Assembly: GCA_003255025.1 (NCBI GenBank)
Contig: QANY01007421.1
Coordinates: 558,001-622,000, forward strand
DNA from: Datisca glomerata
Taxonomy: Eukaryota > Streptophyta > Magnoliopsida > Cucurbitales > Datiscaceae
Reading direction: 5' to 3'
DNA length: 64,000 nucleotides
A program made the translations under genes and the position numbers. Below the pieces are notes generated by a model that was not told the DNA's origin, made no database searches, and saw only the letters and a program-made list of their open reading frames with translations. Positions 33,111-44,954 of this stretch are shown here, piece by piece; the stretch's first letter is position 1; each line of letters starts with the position of its first letter.

Positions 33111-34153
33111 TATTCTTTTAAAAGTTCAACAGATAAATTTTTTAATTTGAGAATTGGAGAGTATAAATTGCCAACTCTTAAGATTTATGAGTACAAGTAG
33201 AATTTAACTATTCTTTTGATATCGACATTTATTTTACTTTGAGTACTTGACTTGAAAAGATGGATTTGTTTATTGGTCTTTTTTTATAGGATGATTGATA
33301 TTGTTCTATAAAACTAGCATTCATTTACTCATTTGTATCAACTTTTCCACCTTTGTTCTGGAATCAGCTTTCATGGGATAGGTATGCTCAATGCACACTT
33401 ATCACATTAGTTTTCAGTATGAAGGCGCATAATATATCAAACATCCACAAACTCAGACCACAAGTAAGCCAATCCCCCAAAGGTAGGTTCTGCCACTACA
33501 GAAGTTAGTTATAACGTAATCGTTCTCTTAACATGTAATGGGAAAGTCTTACTTTCATCATTTGTTAATTTACATTTATGTTAGTAATAATAAACAGTAG
33601 ATCTTACAATAATATTAAATATGCTTATTCATTAAAAGAAGTATTAAATACGATTATTCATTAAAAGAAGTATAAAATCTATTACTATCATCATTTAATT
33701 CTTTAACATGCTCATGGTAATATGAGCTGATTAATCCAGCTCAACGAGAAGGAAGATTTTCTTCTCTATTATAGTTTACCAATGTAGTATCATGGTAGCT
33801 AGTATCACAATGAAGCATTAGGGAATTCCTTTTCCTTTTATTCCTCGTTTATCAGCAACACAATGACTAACAAACAAACACAGGTACAATCAATAAGCTA
33901 AGGTCTCACTCATCCCTTTTGCAAATATAAATTTCTAGGTATTCTGTCTAATTACTCGTAAAATTCATATAGAAAAAAGAAGGCGAAATTATCGTTAAAT
34001 TTCACATAACTTAAACATACCATCTGCATCAACGAAATAAATTGATAATCTCTATGTAAAAATATTCATCACACAGAACTAAAACATGTATTAAAACAAA
34101 TAGAATTACGCCTTCTTAGAACAAGAAACATCATAGGAGATACAGAAACTAAA
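33111..34153. other. Intergenic sequence between the Gypsy element and the Ole e 1-like gene
   Basis: AT-rich, with a short direct repeat (ttattcattaaaagaagtattaaa, twice at about 33626 and 33655). The part next to 34154 is the 3' side of the minus-strand gene. No further gene recognised. Confidence 0.6.
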
Positions 34154-35356
34154 TCACTCTTCATACTCAAGGTATTGCCTGAGAATGCTGTCACAGCCTG
34201 ACATTGCCCGATCCCTCATGAAGCCGATGGAATTGACCAGACGTTTTGGGGTAGCAATCCCATTGTTGCCTGTGAGGATTACTCGGGCACGGTCACAACT
34301 ACTGGATATGGTTGCACAGTCCTCCTGTGGGCTGCTGACCAGGATAACATCACATACTTGGTCTAAGTGATCCCCCTTCACCAACATCTCGTAAGTTCCT
34401 GTAGAGTCTGTGGTGGCCTCTTGGCTGAATCGCAGTTTCATTGTGCTCCTGTCTCTGCATTCAACTCTGACCTTAGCACCTATAAAGCATGTGGACGATT
34501 AGGAGGAGGAACAGAATCCAATTTTGAGAATAACAATTTAACAATTCAAAGTTCGTACCCGATCTTAAACCAAGATATACATGATAAAACAAAGAATAAT
34601 TTATGACCGAACAAGTTATTGACTAAATTTTAATAGATCATTCATTGATTGATGTCTTCTCAATTGTCAAATTAAGATATTAATTTATGAATGACAAATA
34701 TATCATTTCATCAATTAAAACTCAGATCTAAATCTCGATCCCAGATTCCCATGGAATTGTTCCATTTTGCATCTCGTAGAATCACCAACTTTGCATTGTA
34801 CAAGAATTGCTAAACTAAGGAAAGATTAAGCAACCAAAGATCTGGAAAATTAATTCGTAATTGCTATAAAAAGTAAGTACTTATCACGATTCTTGCATCG
34901 TCCAGCTCTTTAACAGACAATAGTAAATCTCCAAATGTCCATACATATTCAGTCAGAAATACACAGTAATATCTCTGATGGCATCGATTCGCATATGAAT
35001 CTCACAAAATGAAGCAATTCCAGTGAGTTCAGCTTCACTATAGTCTACAACTAATACTCAAGATCAATAAATTACCGATTTTCTGGACAACAACACGGAT
35101 CTAACAACGACTCGGTTTTTCGCTAATCAAGCTCGACATGTTCAATCTATCCACACAATCAATCTTCAAAAAAAGAAAAGGAAAGGAAACGAGAGTGCTA
35201 ACCGGAAATATAAGTAGTGGCTGAGGTTTCGAATCCGGCACGGCAAGTGTCACAGTACACTTTCCCTCCAACTAAGAATGTGGTCTCGATCGGGCGGCTA
35301 GCGCTAACAATAGCCGGAAGTATCAACAAAGCGAACAAAAGTACAGACCTCGCCAT
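34154..35356 (-). CDS. Pollen Ole e 1 / extensin-like family secreted protein
   Basis: Exon 1 is 35356-35203 and exon 2 is 34479-34154. The 723-bp intron has GT-AG borders, phase 1. The product has 159 residues. Residues 1-19 form a signal peptide (MARSVLLFALLILPAIVSA). The mature part begins with the family signature around GGKVYCDTCRAGFET (Cys35, Cys38). Cys59, Cys94, Cys106 and Cys147 supply the other positions of the usual six-cysteine pattern, and Cys113 is extra. A TTDSTGTY motif and an ARVILTGNNGIA segment are also typical. The family is secreted to the cell wall or apoplast and includes pollen allergens and the LAT52/SAH7-like proteins; its biochemical role is not settled. The start ATG directly precedes the signal peptide and the frame is intact. 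The gene is probably functional. Confidence 0.93.
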
Positions 35357-36974
35357 GATTCTTTGCTTCTGTAATTCACAGACTCCAAATTTCGTAGAGA
35401 GAGAGAGATAGTGAGTAATGTGAAGCGAAATGGTAAATAAAGAAGTGAATCGAGGGGAAGCCTAGAAACACGGCATGTAATTGAAAAACGCGTGAATAAT
35501 AGTTGGGTGTGTGAACGAGCACCGGAACTTCGTAGGATTATGGAGCTTCGACTAATGAAACAATGCCACGTAAGTAATCGGCATGTTGGAAGAGCGGTTG
35601 CAAAGTAAGAAAAAAAGGAAGAGTTGTAGAGGACAAAGAAGACATCTTGCAGTAGTTTACAGCTGGTCGGTGTCGGTGGTCACATGGGTCTTGTGGGTAC
35701 CTTGCGTTGTTTAAGCCTAAAGTCTTTTGAGGAATCGGTGCCAGTTTGCAACTTTCAATGCAAATTCGGCGATTTTTTTTCTTTTCCATTTTGATAATTA
35801 TAGTTGCATTAAATAATAATCACGTATCTTTAATATATTAAAAGAGAGATTATTATAAAATTATTATTCAAATGGGAATCGTTAACTATTGACTGGTGAA
35901 TTCATGAACGATCTTTGTATTTAAAAAAATTGAGTTTCCCTAATGATAATGATATAAGAAAAAAAATCCTCACATTGATACCTAACTAAATTAAAATTGA
36001 TAGATAACTAATCCGTATTAATCAGCATTGACTCTTTTTAATAAAAAAAATCATTCTCAATTGCAATTATAACAGCAATTATGAGAATTCATTATTGATA
36101 TTATTATTAGTCAATTTTTTTTTATCTTTCTTATAATATTATGTATATATTTATGAGGTTTTTTATTTTTATTTTCTTATTCTAAATTTGAATTTTATTT
36201 TATAGATTATATACGATTTTAAGTTAGTTCGTTAGTTAATACATATATTAAAAAAATAAAACATGCTATTAGTTTATTTGTATCAAAAGATTAAAAAATT
36301 AATGTTTTAAAAATATGAAACTAAAAATTTTGGTGAGTAAAATTTTAAAAAATAAAATATTATTGTAAATTTTATTTAAGAATAAATATATTTTATTAAA
36401 TCTTTTTCTTAAATAGACAAATACTATATGAGAAATAATAAAATATAAAAAAAATGTACATATCACATGTATCATACATGTAAGTTAACTAATAGTTTGA
36501 AAATAGAAAAAAATATATGAAGATTATATTAGAGAAAACTAACACGTTCCATTAAATGTCACTCATGACCTATTTAAGTTTAAAAATACAACTACCCCAG
36601 TAGTATTAAAATTAGGACGCTCACCTTAGTTAAATTTTTCGTTAATATATATATATTTTTAAAAAGACAACTATACTCTTTCTTAATTACCAATTCTATT
36701 AACATTTACTCAATTTTTTACTTTGAAACTTTTTCCATTTCACCTTACGCCGACTGTAACCCGAAGCTTTTTCATCTTGCATCTCTTCCCTCCGTCTTCA
36801 CAGATCGAAGGACTTGGTGGATGGCGCACAACATCAAAAATGAAAAATTCATACAAAAAAATGTCATAAATTCTATTAACCCTAGAAATTCAGAAGAAAT
36901 TTACGAGCCAAAAAATGCCTCTATCAGAAGAAATTCAAGAATCGTATAGCTCAGAAGAAGAAATTCCAATTTAC
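35357..36974. other. Upstream region of the Ole e 1-like gene and AT-rich intergenic sequence
   Basis: A short GA repeat (gagagagagagata, 35398-35411) lies in the presumed 5' leader of the minus-strand gene, 40-55 bases from the ATG; such tracts are common in plant leaders. Beyond 35800 the sequence is very AT-rich and no gene is recognised. Confidence 0.55.
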
Positions 36975-37078
36975 TCACGATCTGGGTATAGGGGGTTTGC
37001 TCACGATCTGGGTATAGGGGGTTTGCTCACGATCTGCGTATAGGGGGTTTGCTCACGATCTGGATATAAGGAGTTTGC
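36975..37078. repeat. Four tandem copies of a 26-bp unit
   Basis: Units start at 36975, 37001, 37027 and 37053 with tcacgatctgggtataggg followed by ggtttgc. The first two are identical and the last two have one to four changes. No function is evident. Confidence 0.95.
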
Positions 37079-37554
37079 TTTTGCTTTTTTTTTTTTGTTT
37101 TTAAGTGAGGAAAAGGCATAGACTTTCGTTGAAAGCACAAAGGTAATTAAATATGCAAGTATCACCTTCACCCTTACTCAAATCCAAAGTGACTACATAA
37201 AAAACTATTTCCCCAAAGACCCTTCTAAAACCTATAATTAGGTGCTTAAATTGTTTCCCCAAAGACCCTGCAATGACTAGGCAAAGGCTGCTTCTCCCTT
37301 GTTCTTTGGTGATGCTCGAGTTCTCCGAGACTACTTTTGAAACTTCCAATTCCCTTTCCCGTTGATGAAATATATCTATCTAACTTGTCTCTCTTGATTT
37401 CTTTCCAAACCAGCTTCAGTCACTGTCAGCCTAAACTTCTCTAGCTTTCTCTCTAAAGAAAGTCGCTGAACAGAGCAACAACCAAATCTCATCTTTGGCA
37501 TTTACCACAACTTGGTCCATTGCTCTTTTTGTTTGCCTCATCCACACGCTCATC
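37079..37554. other. Unassigned sequence
   Basis: A minus-strand open frame (37349-37101, 82 codons) shows no domain I recognise. The surrounding minus strand reads like worn coding sequence (KFRLTVTEAGLERNQERQ), possibly part of the transposon-derived family next to it. Too weak to call a gene. Confidence 0.35.
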
Positions 37555-38045
37555 AATCAGTTGAGGAAAATCATCCATGACCCATTTGTTGTAGCTGTGT
37601 ACAAAATGAAGAAAGAGCTAATGTTTCTCTCATTCATTTTCTCTTTGTTTATTCATCATATATGATTCCATAGAAAGTCTATGCATCCCATCAATGATGC
37701 ACGACAGTTTTTTTTGCTCCATGTGGAGCCTGGTCTGATCAATCACGCGTGAAGACGCTGAATGAGATGATCAGTAACAGTAGGTGTAAGGAAGGTCATG
37801 AACCAATGTTTTCATTCAAAGGTCTTGAGTAATTGCACTGTTTCATCTTCTTGTTAAGTAGTGATGCACGTCTTTTACAGCTGCCTAACGATGTCCTTTA
37901 CCATAGTGAAAAAATTCAGCTGGCGAAAGTTGGAGGAAGAAGCACGTCTAATGAACTCTGATGATTACCTTAGTCATAAGATTCGAATGTTAATTCTTAT
38001 ACTATATGGAGACGAAATACAAGGCGTCTTCCCCCTTTGATAAAT
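37555..38045. repeat. Dispersed repeat of unknown family, copy 1
   Basis: Colinear with 44955-45480 over nearly 490 bp (shared blocks include gatgcacgac, tgctccatgtgga, aacagtaggtgtaa, ggtcttgag-aattgca, ggaagaagca-gtctaatgaactc and ggcgtcttccc). Part of it also matches 52790-53035. The minus strand contains a peptide-like stretch (HASSSHFRQLKFSTMVKDIV in copy 2), so it may be a decayed captured gene or transposon protein. No terminal repeats were found. Confidence 0.8.
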
Positions 38046-38654
38046 GTTTAATGGGTTTCAAAAATTCTAAAATTTTGAAACCTAGAAACAAATTTTGATG
38101 GGTATCTTGGCAGTACAAAATTATTTTCCATTTCCTGGGCCCTCAATTTTGACTCTTAGTAAAAAAGTTCCTCTTAAAGCACCAATGGTTATTTAGAGAA
38201 ATATAAGTTTAAGAGAAGATTTTTGGAAAACTACATCCTTCTCTAAATATCAAAATTCTATACTCTGGGTCGACTCAAAACTAATGATTTTTATAAGAAA
38301 AGAGTCAATAGTCCCTGCCTCTCATTAAAAACTAGAAACCCTATCTCCTTCACATCTCTCTAATATAATATTGCGTCACCATTTCTTTCTTTCTATAATG
38401 GATGCATACTGGGTATTTTTAGTATCCACTCAATAGACCTACAGTTATATTTTGTGGTTATATGTATTTGATCTGATGGGATACTTTAGATTCGATCGCT
38501 ATCATCCTACCCTTTTAAGTAGAAGAGAACCGTAATATTTAGTCTACATTTGTGGGCAATCACTTCAATTTTTCGGGGCAATTAATTAGCTAGCTCTCCA
38601 TTTTATTTTGAGTACTGATTAGTACTCTCTCTCTTTCTCTCATCCTCTACCAGG
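38046..38654. other. Intergenic sequence
   Basis: AT-rich, no coding match or transposon end recognised. Confidence 0.5.
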
Positions 38655-39066
38655 TCAACAATTACTTGAAGGGTTCAAATGATTATAACATATCATTTGA
38701 ACCCTTCATGTTATTCGGGTTTTGCAACCGAAAAATTTCACCAATCGCTTAAAGAGCTCAGGAACTTGAATTACTTGAATCTTTCAAGTAGCCACTTGGT
38801 TTCTGATCAGTTTTTTACTGACAAAATAAAAATAACTATTTGAAGGGTTCACGTAATCATAAACAATTACTTGAATCCTTCAAGTAGGTTACTTACTAGT
38901 AGAATAAAAATAACCACTTGAAGGGTTCAAGTAATCACAAATAACTACTTGAGCCGTTTAAGTAGTCACATGATCTCTATGTTGCTTATTGGTAAAATAA
39001 ATTAATTACTTGAAGGGTTTAAGTAGTCATAAGTAACAACTTGAATGATTCAAGTAATCATAAAAA
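38655..39066. repeat. Array of palindromic ACTTGAAGGGTTCAAGT-type repeats
   Basis: A motif of the form attacttgaagggttcaagt, itself almost a perfect hairpin, recurs in both orientations at about 38662, 38690, 38770, 38840, 38870, 38910, 38947, 39010 and 39040. Motifs are separated by AT-rich spacers including aaataaaaataac. Spacing of 70-100 bp gives a loose tandem order. It ends directly at the target site of the Copia element that starts at 39081. Confidence 0.8.
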
Positions 39067-39075
39067 TAAATACAA

Positions 39076-39080
39076 TTTAC
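39076..39080. repeat. Left 5-bp target site duplication of the SIRE-like Copia element
   Basis: tttac, identical to 44624-44628. Confidence 0.9.
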
Positions 39081-39943
39081 TGTTGATCGTAGTCAATGTG
39101 ACAATTTTGATGATGACAAATAATACGATGACTAATATTTTAATCAAGAGTGTAGGAAATTATTGCGAAAAATAATGCAAGGACGTGAAAATTGGGAATC
39201 ACGAAGACAATTATTTTATTTTTATGTAATTTTTATCTTTAGGAGCTTATTCACTTTATTCACATTTTAATGGCTCAAAAATAAATTAGCATACACCACT
39301 CTAGGTAGAATTATCCTCGTCTCATAAGATACTACCATATTCTCATAACCAAACGTTAAATTTGATCTTTATGTCAATACTCAAATTGAGGTTTAACCTA
39401 TATATTTTACCAAAATAGACCCATGCTTTATTTTGGAAAGAAAATGTATAGAAGTGAACCTGGATGTGAAATTACCTTACGACAGGCCAACCAGTCTTCT
39501 AGAGGGGTCTGACCGTTCCTTATTTTTCTTTATTTTGTGCCGAGGCTAACCTAAACTAGACAGAGGGTTAGACCCTGCTTGGTCTTGTTCACGCCTATAT
39601 AAAGCCCTCCCTTCATAATTTTTTTCACACACTCCAAGCTAATTTAAACTATCATCTATTATATCTCTCTTAAGAGACTTGTGAAATGTTAAGATCTGAT
39701 TGGTACCACAAACCAATAAGAATTATAAAATGTTTGGTCTTCCTTTAAGAAGATCATGAGAAAAAAATCTTCAAGGAGTCTTCACCTTTAATTCCCACAC
39801 TTTAATTATCCGCATTTATTATAATTGTTTGATTGTTTATTTATAGCAGTTAATATTTATTTCAAGCAATTTGATTTTTAAGTTTTAAAATCCTTCTTTT
39901 TTGACATTATCTCTTAATAAAGAGGTGCCATATCGATCCTACA
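39081..39943 (+). repeat. 5' LTR of the SIRE-like element
   Basis: Begins TGTTGATCGTAGTCAATGTG and ends gatcctaca. A TATA box (ctatataaag) lies at about 39596-39605. Compared with the 3' LTR it lacks about 200 bp after the ctctcttaag block. Confidence 0.9.
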
Positions 39944-39944
39944 A

Positions 39945-39959
39945 TTGGTATTAGAACTT
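39945..39959 (+). other. Primer-binding site (tRNA-Met type)
   Basis: ttggtattagaactt, directly after the 5' LTR, corresponds to TGGTATCAGAGC with two changes. Confidence 0.75.
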
Positions 39960-39995
39960 GATGCTCATATATCTAAGACTTAATAGTCTTGAGCA

Positions 39996-40720
39996 ATGGC
40001 ATCACCTTTTGGTTTTCAGCAATGGCAATCAATTTCAAAACCTCCATTTTTCGATGGAGTAGATTTTAATTTTTAGAAAACTAGAATGAGAATATTTATT
40101 CAATCCCTTCACTATAATTTGCGAGAAATTGTCGAAAATGGTCACTACGTGCCTAAGTCATTAAATTTGACCTAGAACAACACACTTAAATTGTCTTTAA
40201 ATGCTAAAGCTATAAATGTCTTATATTATTCCTTAAGTGTAAATGAATATAATCGTCTTCACATGTGTGAATCTACAAAAGACATTGACATGTATTAGAA
40301 ATCACACACGAAGGCACAAAGGAGGTTAAAGATTCCAAAATTGATATTTTCATGCATGAATATGAAATGTTTAAGATGCATAAAATTGAAAGCATTGAAG
40401 ACATGTTTACTCGTTTCAATAGTATTGAAAGTTTTCTTAAAACTCCTGGTAAGACCTTTACTAATAGTGATTTGGTGAGTAAAGTTATTAGCTCATTATC
40501 AACATCATAGGAAAACAAGACTATTGCTATTCAAGAAGTGAAAGATCTTAAGACGCTTTCACTTAAAGAACTCATGGGATCATTGATGACTCATGAAATG
40601 TCATACATGGAAGAGGATGTGGACTACGTGAAAGGAGAAAATCTATTATCAAAACCACATCCATTGAGAGTGAAAGTGAAGATGAAGATATAATCCACTT
40701 CGCTAAGAAACTTTGAAAGC
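39996..40720 (+). pseudogene. SIRE-like Copia gag, broken
   Basis: It starts MASPFGFQQWQSISKPPFFD, followed by FNF and a TAG stop (40074) where FNFWK is expected. Then NAKAINVLYYSLSVNEYNRL and, after a frameshift, THEGTKEVKDSKIDIF, HEYEMFKMH, FTRFNSI and NSDLVSKVISSLSTS. A second TAG (40508) replaces the Trp of a SWENK motif, before KDLKTLSLKELMGSLMTHE. This is the UBN2-type gag of SIRE/Maximus elements. Stops at conserved Trp codons and a frameshift make it inactive. Confidence 0.85.
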
Positions 40721-41136
40721 AACTCACTGAGAGAGGATACACTTCAAAGAAGAAATCCAAAGAAAGGAGATGTTGGATGGACGATGAACATGAAAAGGTA
40801 TATCTGTCATAATGGCACACATATGCAAGGTTAGTAAGCTCAATCTTCATGATAATTTTGATTTTTGAGAAGTATTTTGAAAAATTCATTTTTTTTCTTT
40901 AAAAATTACATACATTGAAGGGGAGTTTTTTTTAATTACATTTTTAATTTATTTTGATGATTTCAAAGGGGTAGAAGATAGTTAATTATAAAACATGTTA
41001 AAAAACATGTTTAATTCATTTTTATTATTTCAAAGGAGGAGAATTTTAAACATTTTAAATTTTAGAAATATTATTGCATATATGTATGAGAAATTTATAG
41101 CTAACATGTTTTTGCAATCAGATGTTTGTCATGATG

Positions 41137-41150
41137 AAAAAAGGGAAGAT
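41137..41150 (+). other. Polypurine tract of the SIRE-like element
   Basis: gaaaaaagggaaga stretch immediately before the TGTTGA start of the 3' LTR. Confidence 0.7.
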
Positions 41151-41864
41151 TGTTGACCCTAGTCAATATGACAATTTTGATGATGACAAATAATATGTGG
41201 ACTAATATTTTAATCAATAGTCATGAAATTGTTACGAAACATTATGCAAGGGCATGAAAATTAGGAATCACGAAAATAATTATTTATTTTCATATAATTT
41301 TTTATCTTTAGGAGCTCATTCACTTTATTTGCATTTTAATGGCTCAAAAATAAATTAGGATACCTAACTCTAGGTAGAATTATCCTCATTTCATAAAAAG
41401 CTACCATATTCCCCCCATAACCAAACGTTAAAATTGATCTTTATGTCAATACTCAAATTGAGGTTTAACCTATATATTTTACCAAGACATACCCGTGCTT
41501 TATTTTGGAAAGAAAATGTGTAGAAGTGAACTTGGACGTAAAATTGCCTTAGGACAAGCTAGCCTGTCTTCTGGGGCGGTCTGACCTCTCTTGGACAAGT
41601 TTAAGAAAATAGGCCGGACCCGTCCTTAATTTTTCTTATTTTATGCTGAGACTAACCTAAATTAGACAAAATGTCAGACCCTCTTTGGTCTTGTTCACAC
41701 CTATATAAAGCCTTTTCTTCGTCATTCTTTTCACACACTTCAATCTAATTCAAGCGATCATCTCCAATATCTCTCTTAAGCCTTTCTCCTCCTTAAAAAT
41801 ATTTTTGAGCTTTAATCTGTAAATATTTTAAAGTGAGCGAGATTATTTCTGTTGAGTGTATGCT

Positions 41865-44247
41865 CACTACAAGAAAAATTATATTTCACGGCGGTTTAAC
41901 ATCGGCAAAAAAATGCGTTAAAAATTTTAGCGACGGTTTTCAAAAACCACCGCTAAATACTGTACTTTAGGCAACTGTTTTATCAAAACCTCCGCTATAT
42001 CTTGGAACAATAAATAAAAAATAGAACCGACCTCTATAAGCCTTTTAAATTCCCATTTCCTTCCCAACTCGCAATTTACATCTCTATTCTCTCTCATTAT
42101 CCTAAGGGCGATTTGCAGCGATTTCTCTCTGAAGGAGCTCTCTCTCTCTCTTTATAGTCATTTGATTACCCCTCTGATTTCCCTCTCTCTTTCGCGACGA
42201 AGCTGGGTCAGTTCCAGTGTGAGAGAGAGAGAGGCTTCGAAACTCTTGATTTCATAGTTATGGGTAAAAAAAAACCTCCATCATAGCTCACATAGATTCC
42301 TATTGTCTTTGAATCTTAGAATCTCTAGGGTTTATTATGTGCTAATTTTTTGGGGCTTGTTGAAATCAGTAGTAATGTTCATTTTTTTCGGGGCTTGTGA
42401 GAAAAACTCAACGAGCATTACCGAACAGTGGAATTTTCATAGAGTCAAACACTTTTCCTCAACCTTTAGCTCTTTTCTATCAAAAAGGTACCCACCCTCT
42501 TCTTTCCCCCTTTTCAAATTTTCTGCGTTTAGTTTTCTCTAAGTTGATGTTCCCCAAAAAGTTTTACTTTAGTCTTTTCTGGTAGCTCTAAGCAACTTTA
42601 TTCTTAATTGGTTGATGAAATTTTAGCTGGTTTTTGTTTCTATCTCTTCGAAACTTTTGATGTTGTCTGGTTTCTATACAAAACCCTGGATAATAGAGAA
42701 TTGAAGAGAGATGAGTGAATTGATTCATGTGGGGAGTTTGGGGGGGGATGTGGAAGTAGAGAATTGAAATCCAGCTGAGTGAATTGTCAGGTTTTAGTGT
42801 AATTTGTGATCTAAACTCTTATTTTTAAAACTATAAGATGTTTTTATGTTTATCCCAAACTGATGAAAGTTTTTCTCAGGACTATTTGTTCACTTAATCA
42901 ATATTTCTTGCCTGGTGAAAATATTGGCTATCTTAAGGTCCCAATTAGAAGAAACACCGTGTTATGCTTTATGTTTGAGTTTTTGACAACATATTTTATC
43001 TTATCGATTCCCAATATGAAATCTAAGGACTGAGTTTTCTGGAAATTTATTTCTATGCAATTGATAAAGAAGTATCTTATGCATTGTCATTTGGCATGTG
43101 TTTGTAGAGGTAGAGTAATTACGTTAGTCAATTTTAATTGCTCTTTCCCACAGTTTAAAGACGTTGAGTGGCGGTTAAAGATTTTATGTTTTCTCCCAAT
43201 TTCTCAATTATGATAATTACTTAGCAAGAAATCGTGGTTTTATTTGATAAAATCTTTGTGGTTTCATGCCACGATCTAAACCCATTAGCCCTGAATAGCT
43301 TAGGTATAATCAACAAGCTAGCTCAGTAGCTTTGAATAGCAAGCAAAATTGTCTTAATAAGCTGCAATCTACCTGTAAAGTTAAGAATTTATTCTCCTAA
43401 GCCTTTGTTTTGTTGATAATCCTATCAACAAGGACCTCACAATGCACTTTACTCAGTATTTGTTGTAATCGTTTTGCCATGATCTGATTGGAAACTGATC
43501 AATATTTGTTGTAATCATTTTTCAGATTCAATACTATCTGAGAAGACTATTCAAAAGATTTTGGTTGGTATTATACTCTTGTCCTTTAACCCAGTATGAT
43601 AAATCTCATTTCTACCTTCAGAATTGCTTACTTATATTTTTGTTCTTATCATATTCAAATAGTTCTCTCTCCCTCTTCGTTATTTTCACTCTCAATTTAT
43701 GTTCTAGTATTGTCTCAAACCATGCATCACAAGCTTGAGTTTTGTAGAAGGGATATATTGCTATTTGGTCTTTTTTCTTCAGTTCCCTTAATATTCCCTT
43801 CTTCAGGTACCCTTAATTTGAGTGTTTATAACATAGAGTGTGTTAATTCTTTTGAGTATATTTATATCAATTGAAGGTTATGGAATGATGAATATATGTT
43901 ATTTTTATACAAATATACAATACTTGAAATGAGTGTTGTAAGTGCTTCCCAATTTTGCTAAACAACCTAATTTTTTTTTAAAAAGTGTGAACATTAGCGG
44001 CGGTTTTATTTTATATGTTTTCACATTTACCGGCGGTTTATAACCGTCGGTATAGGTAAAAAAAAGCCGTTGTAATTTGTCATAATTTAGCGGCGGTTCT
44101 CCGGCGGTTAAGAAAATCGTCGTGAAAATTTTTGTGGCGGTAGTTTCCGCGGCGGTTGTCGAACTGCCGCATAAGTTTTTTGACGGCGGTCAAAGCCGCC
44201 GCTGTAACCTTTTAAAACTGCTGCATTAGATGATTTTTCCTGTAGTG
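41865..44247. mobile_element. Non-autonomous CACTA (En/Spm-type) transposon
   Basis: The ends are CACTACAAGAAAAAT and atttttcctgtagtg, the classic plant CACTA terminal repeat. Subterminal regions (41885-41990 and 43990-44230) contain at least a dozen ggcggt/accgcc motifs in both orientations, as expected for transposase-binding subterminal repeats. No transposase frame is present in the 2.4 kb. The flanking trinucleotides are gct and act, so the expected 3-bp duplication is imperfect. Confidence 0.92.
42060..43960 (+). other. Non-repetitive cargo of the CACTA element
   Basis: Between the subterminal repeats lies unique sequence with CT-rich leader-like stretches (ctctctctctctct at about 42139, gagagagagagag at about 42222) and mostly short frames. 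It looks like a transcribed leader plus intron-like DNA. No protein domain could be recognised, so whether it is a captured host gene fragment is open. Confidence 0.4.
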
Positions 44248-44623
44248 ACTAGAGATTTTACTATTGAGAGAATACTATTTGTAAGAGATTTATAGATCCC
44301 CACGAGCTTTATTGTCGAGGTTTGATTGGTACCATATCAATAGAGATTATAAAAGATTTATTTTCTTGAACCACGTAAAAAAATATTGTGTGGCATATCT
44401 GTATCTTCCCTACTCTCTTTATATTTATGTGCTGTTTACTTTCTGTACTTAATTTCTCACACGTTTAATTTAATTCCCACACTTTAATATTTTGCATTTA
44501 TTATATTTGCTTGATTGTTATTTATAGTCGTTAATATTTATTTCAAGCAATTTAATTTTCAAGTTTTAAAATATTTCTTTTTGACTTTTTCTCTTAATAA
44601 ATGAGTGTCATATCAATTCTACA

Positions 44624-44628
44624 TTTAC
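44624..44628. repeat. Right 5-bp target site duplication of the SIRE-like element
   Basis: tttac, identical to 39076-39080. Confidence 0.9.
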
Positions 44629-44954
44629 ATATTCGTAAGAAAACATTCCCAACAAATGATCATCCAATAATATACTCGAATTATCATTACTTTTGACATA
44701 TTATCAAATTTAAATTATCATCCAACTAACTAAATCATTAACTCTCATTCATGAGTTTGGGTCTTCCCGTTCTTCCAAATTAAAAGAGAAATACTCTATA
44801 ATGTGAGAGCAACATTATCTCCTGCACATGGTAAGCGTATTTGTGGCTCTGCACATGGTAAGCGTTTTTCTTTCTAAACCACCTTCAATCTTGTCAATAT
44901 AAACTCTTTACCAAAATTTTCTTGATTCCTCTCTAACAAAAATGGTTGATCACC
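44629..44954. other. Intergenic sequence
   Basis: A short direct repeat (ctgcacatggtaagcgt at 44820 and 44851) is present. No gene recognised. Confidence 0.5.

Larger units (their letters stand above)
39081..44623 (+). mobile_element. SIRE-like Ty1/Copia retrotransposon, gag-only remnant with nested CACTA
   Basis: The 5' LTR spans 39081-39943, followed by a tRNA-Met-type primer site, a gag remnant, a polypurine tract at 41137-41150 and the 3' LTR 41151-44623. The 3' LTR is interrupted by a CACTA element (41865-44247). Both LTRs start TGTTGA and end ctaca. The flanking 5-mers are identical (tttac). The internal region is only about 1.2 kb and lacks protease, integrase and RT, so the copy has a large internal deletion. 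It could have moved only with proteins supplied in trans. Confidence 0.92.
41151..44623 (+). repeat. 3' LTR of the SIRE-like element, split by CACTA
   Basis: LTR sequence occupies 41151-41864 and 44248-44623. A TATA box (ctatataaag) is at about 41701. The parts join into one LTR colinear with 39081-39943 apart from the segment missing from the 5' copy. Confidence 0.88.

Noticed and set aside
17598..33115. Target site duplication of the Gypsy element
   Set aside because: Flanking pentamers attta and tattc do not match, so I do not claim one.
38655..39066. Tandem tRNA or snoRNA cluster suggested by hairpin repeats
   Set aside because: No box motifs, CCA-type ends or tRNA-like folding; the palindromes are simple inverted repeats.
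41862..44250. Perfect 3-bp target duplication of the CACTA element
   Set aside because: Flanks read gct and act; only two of three bases agree.
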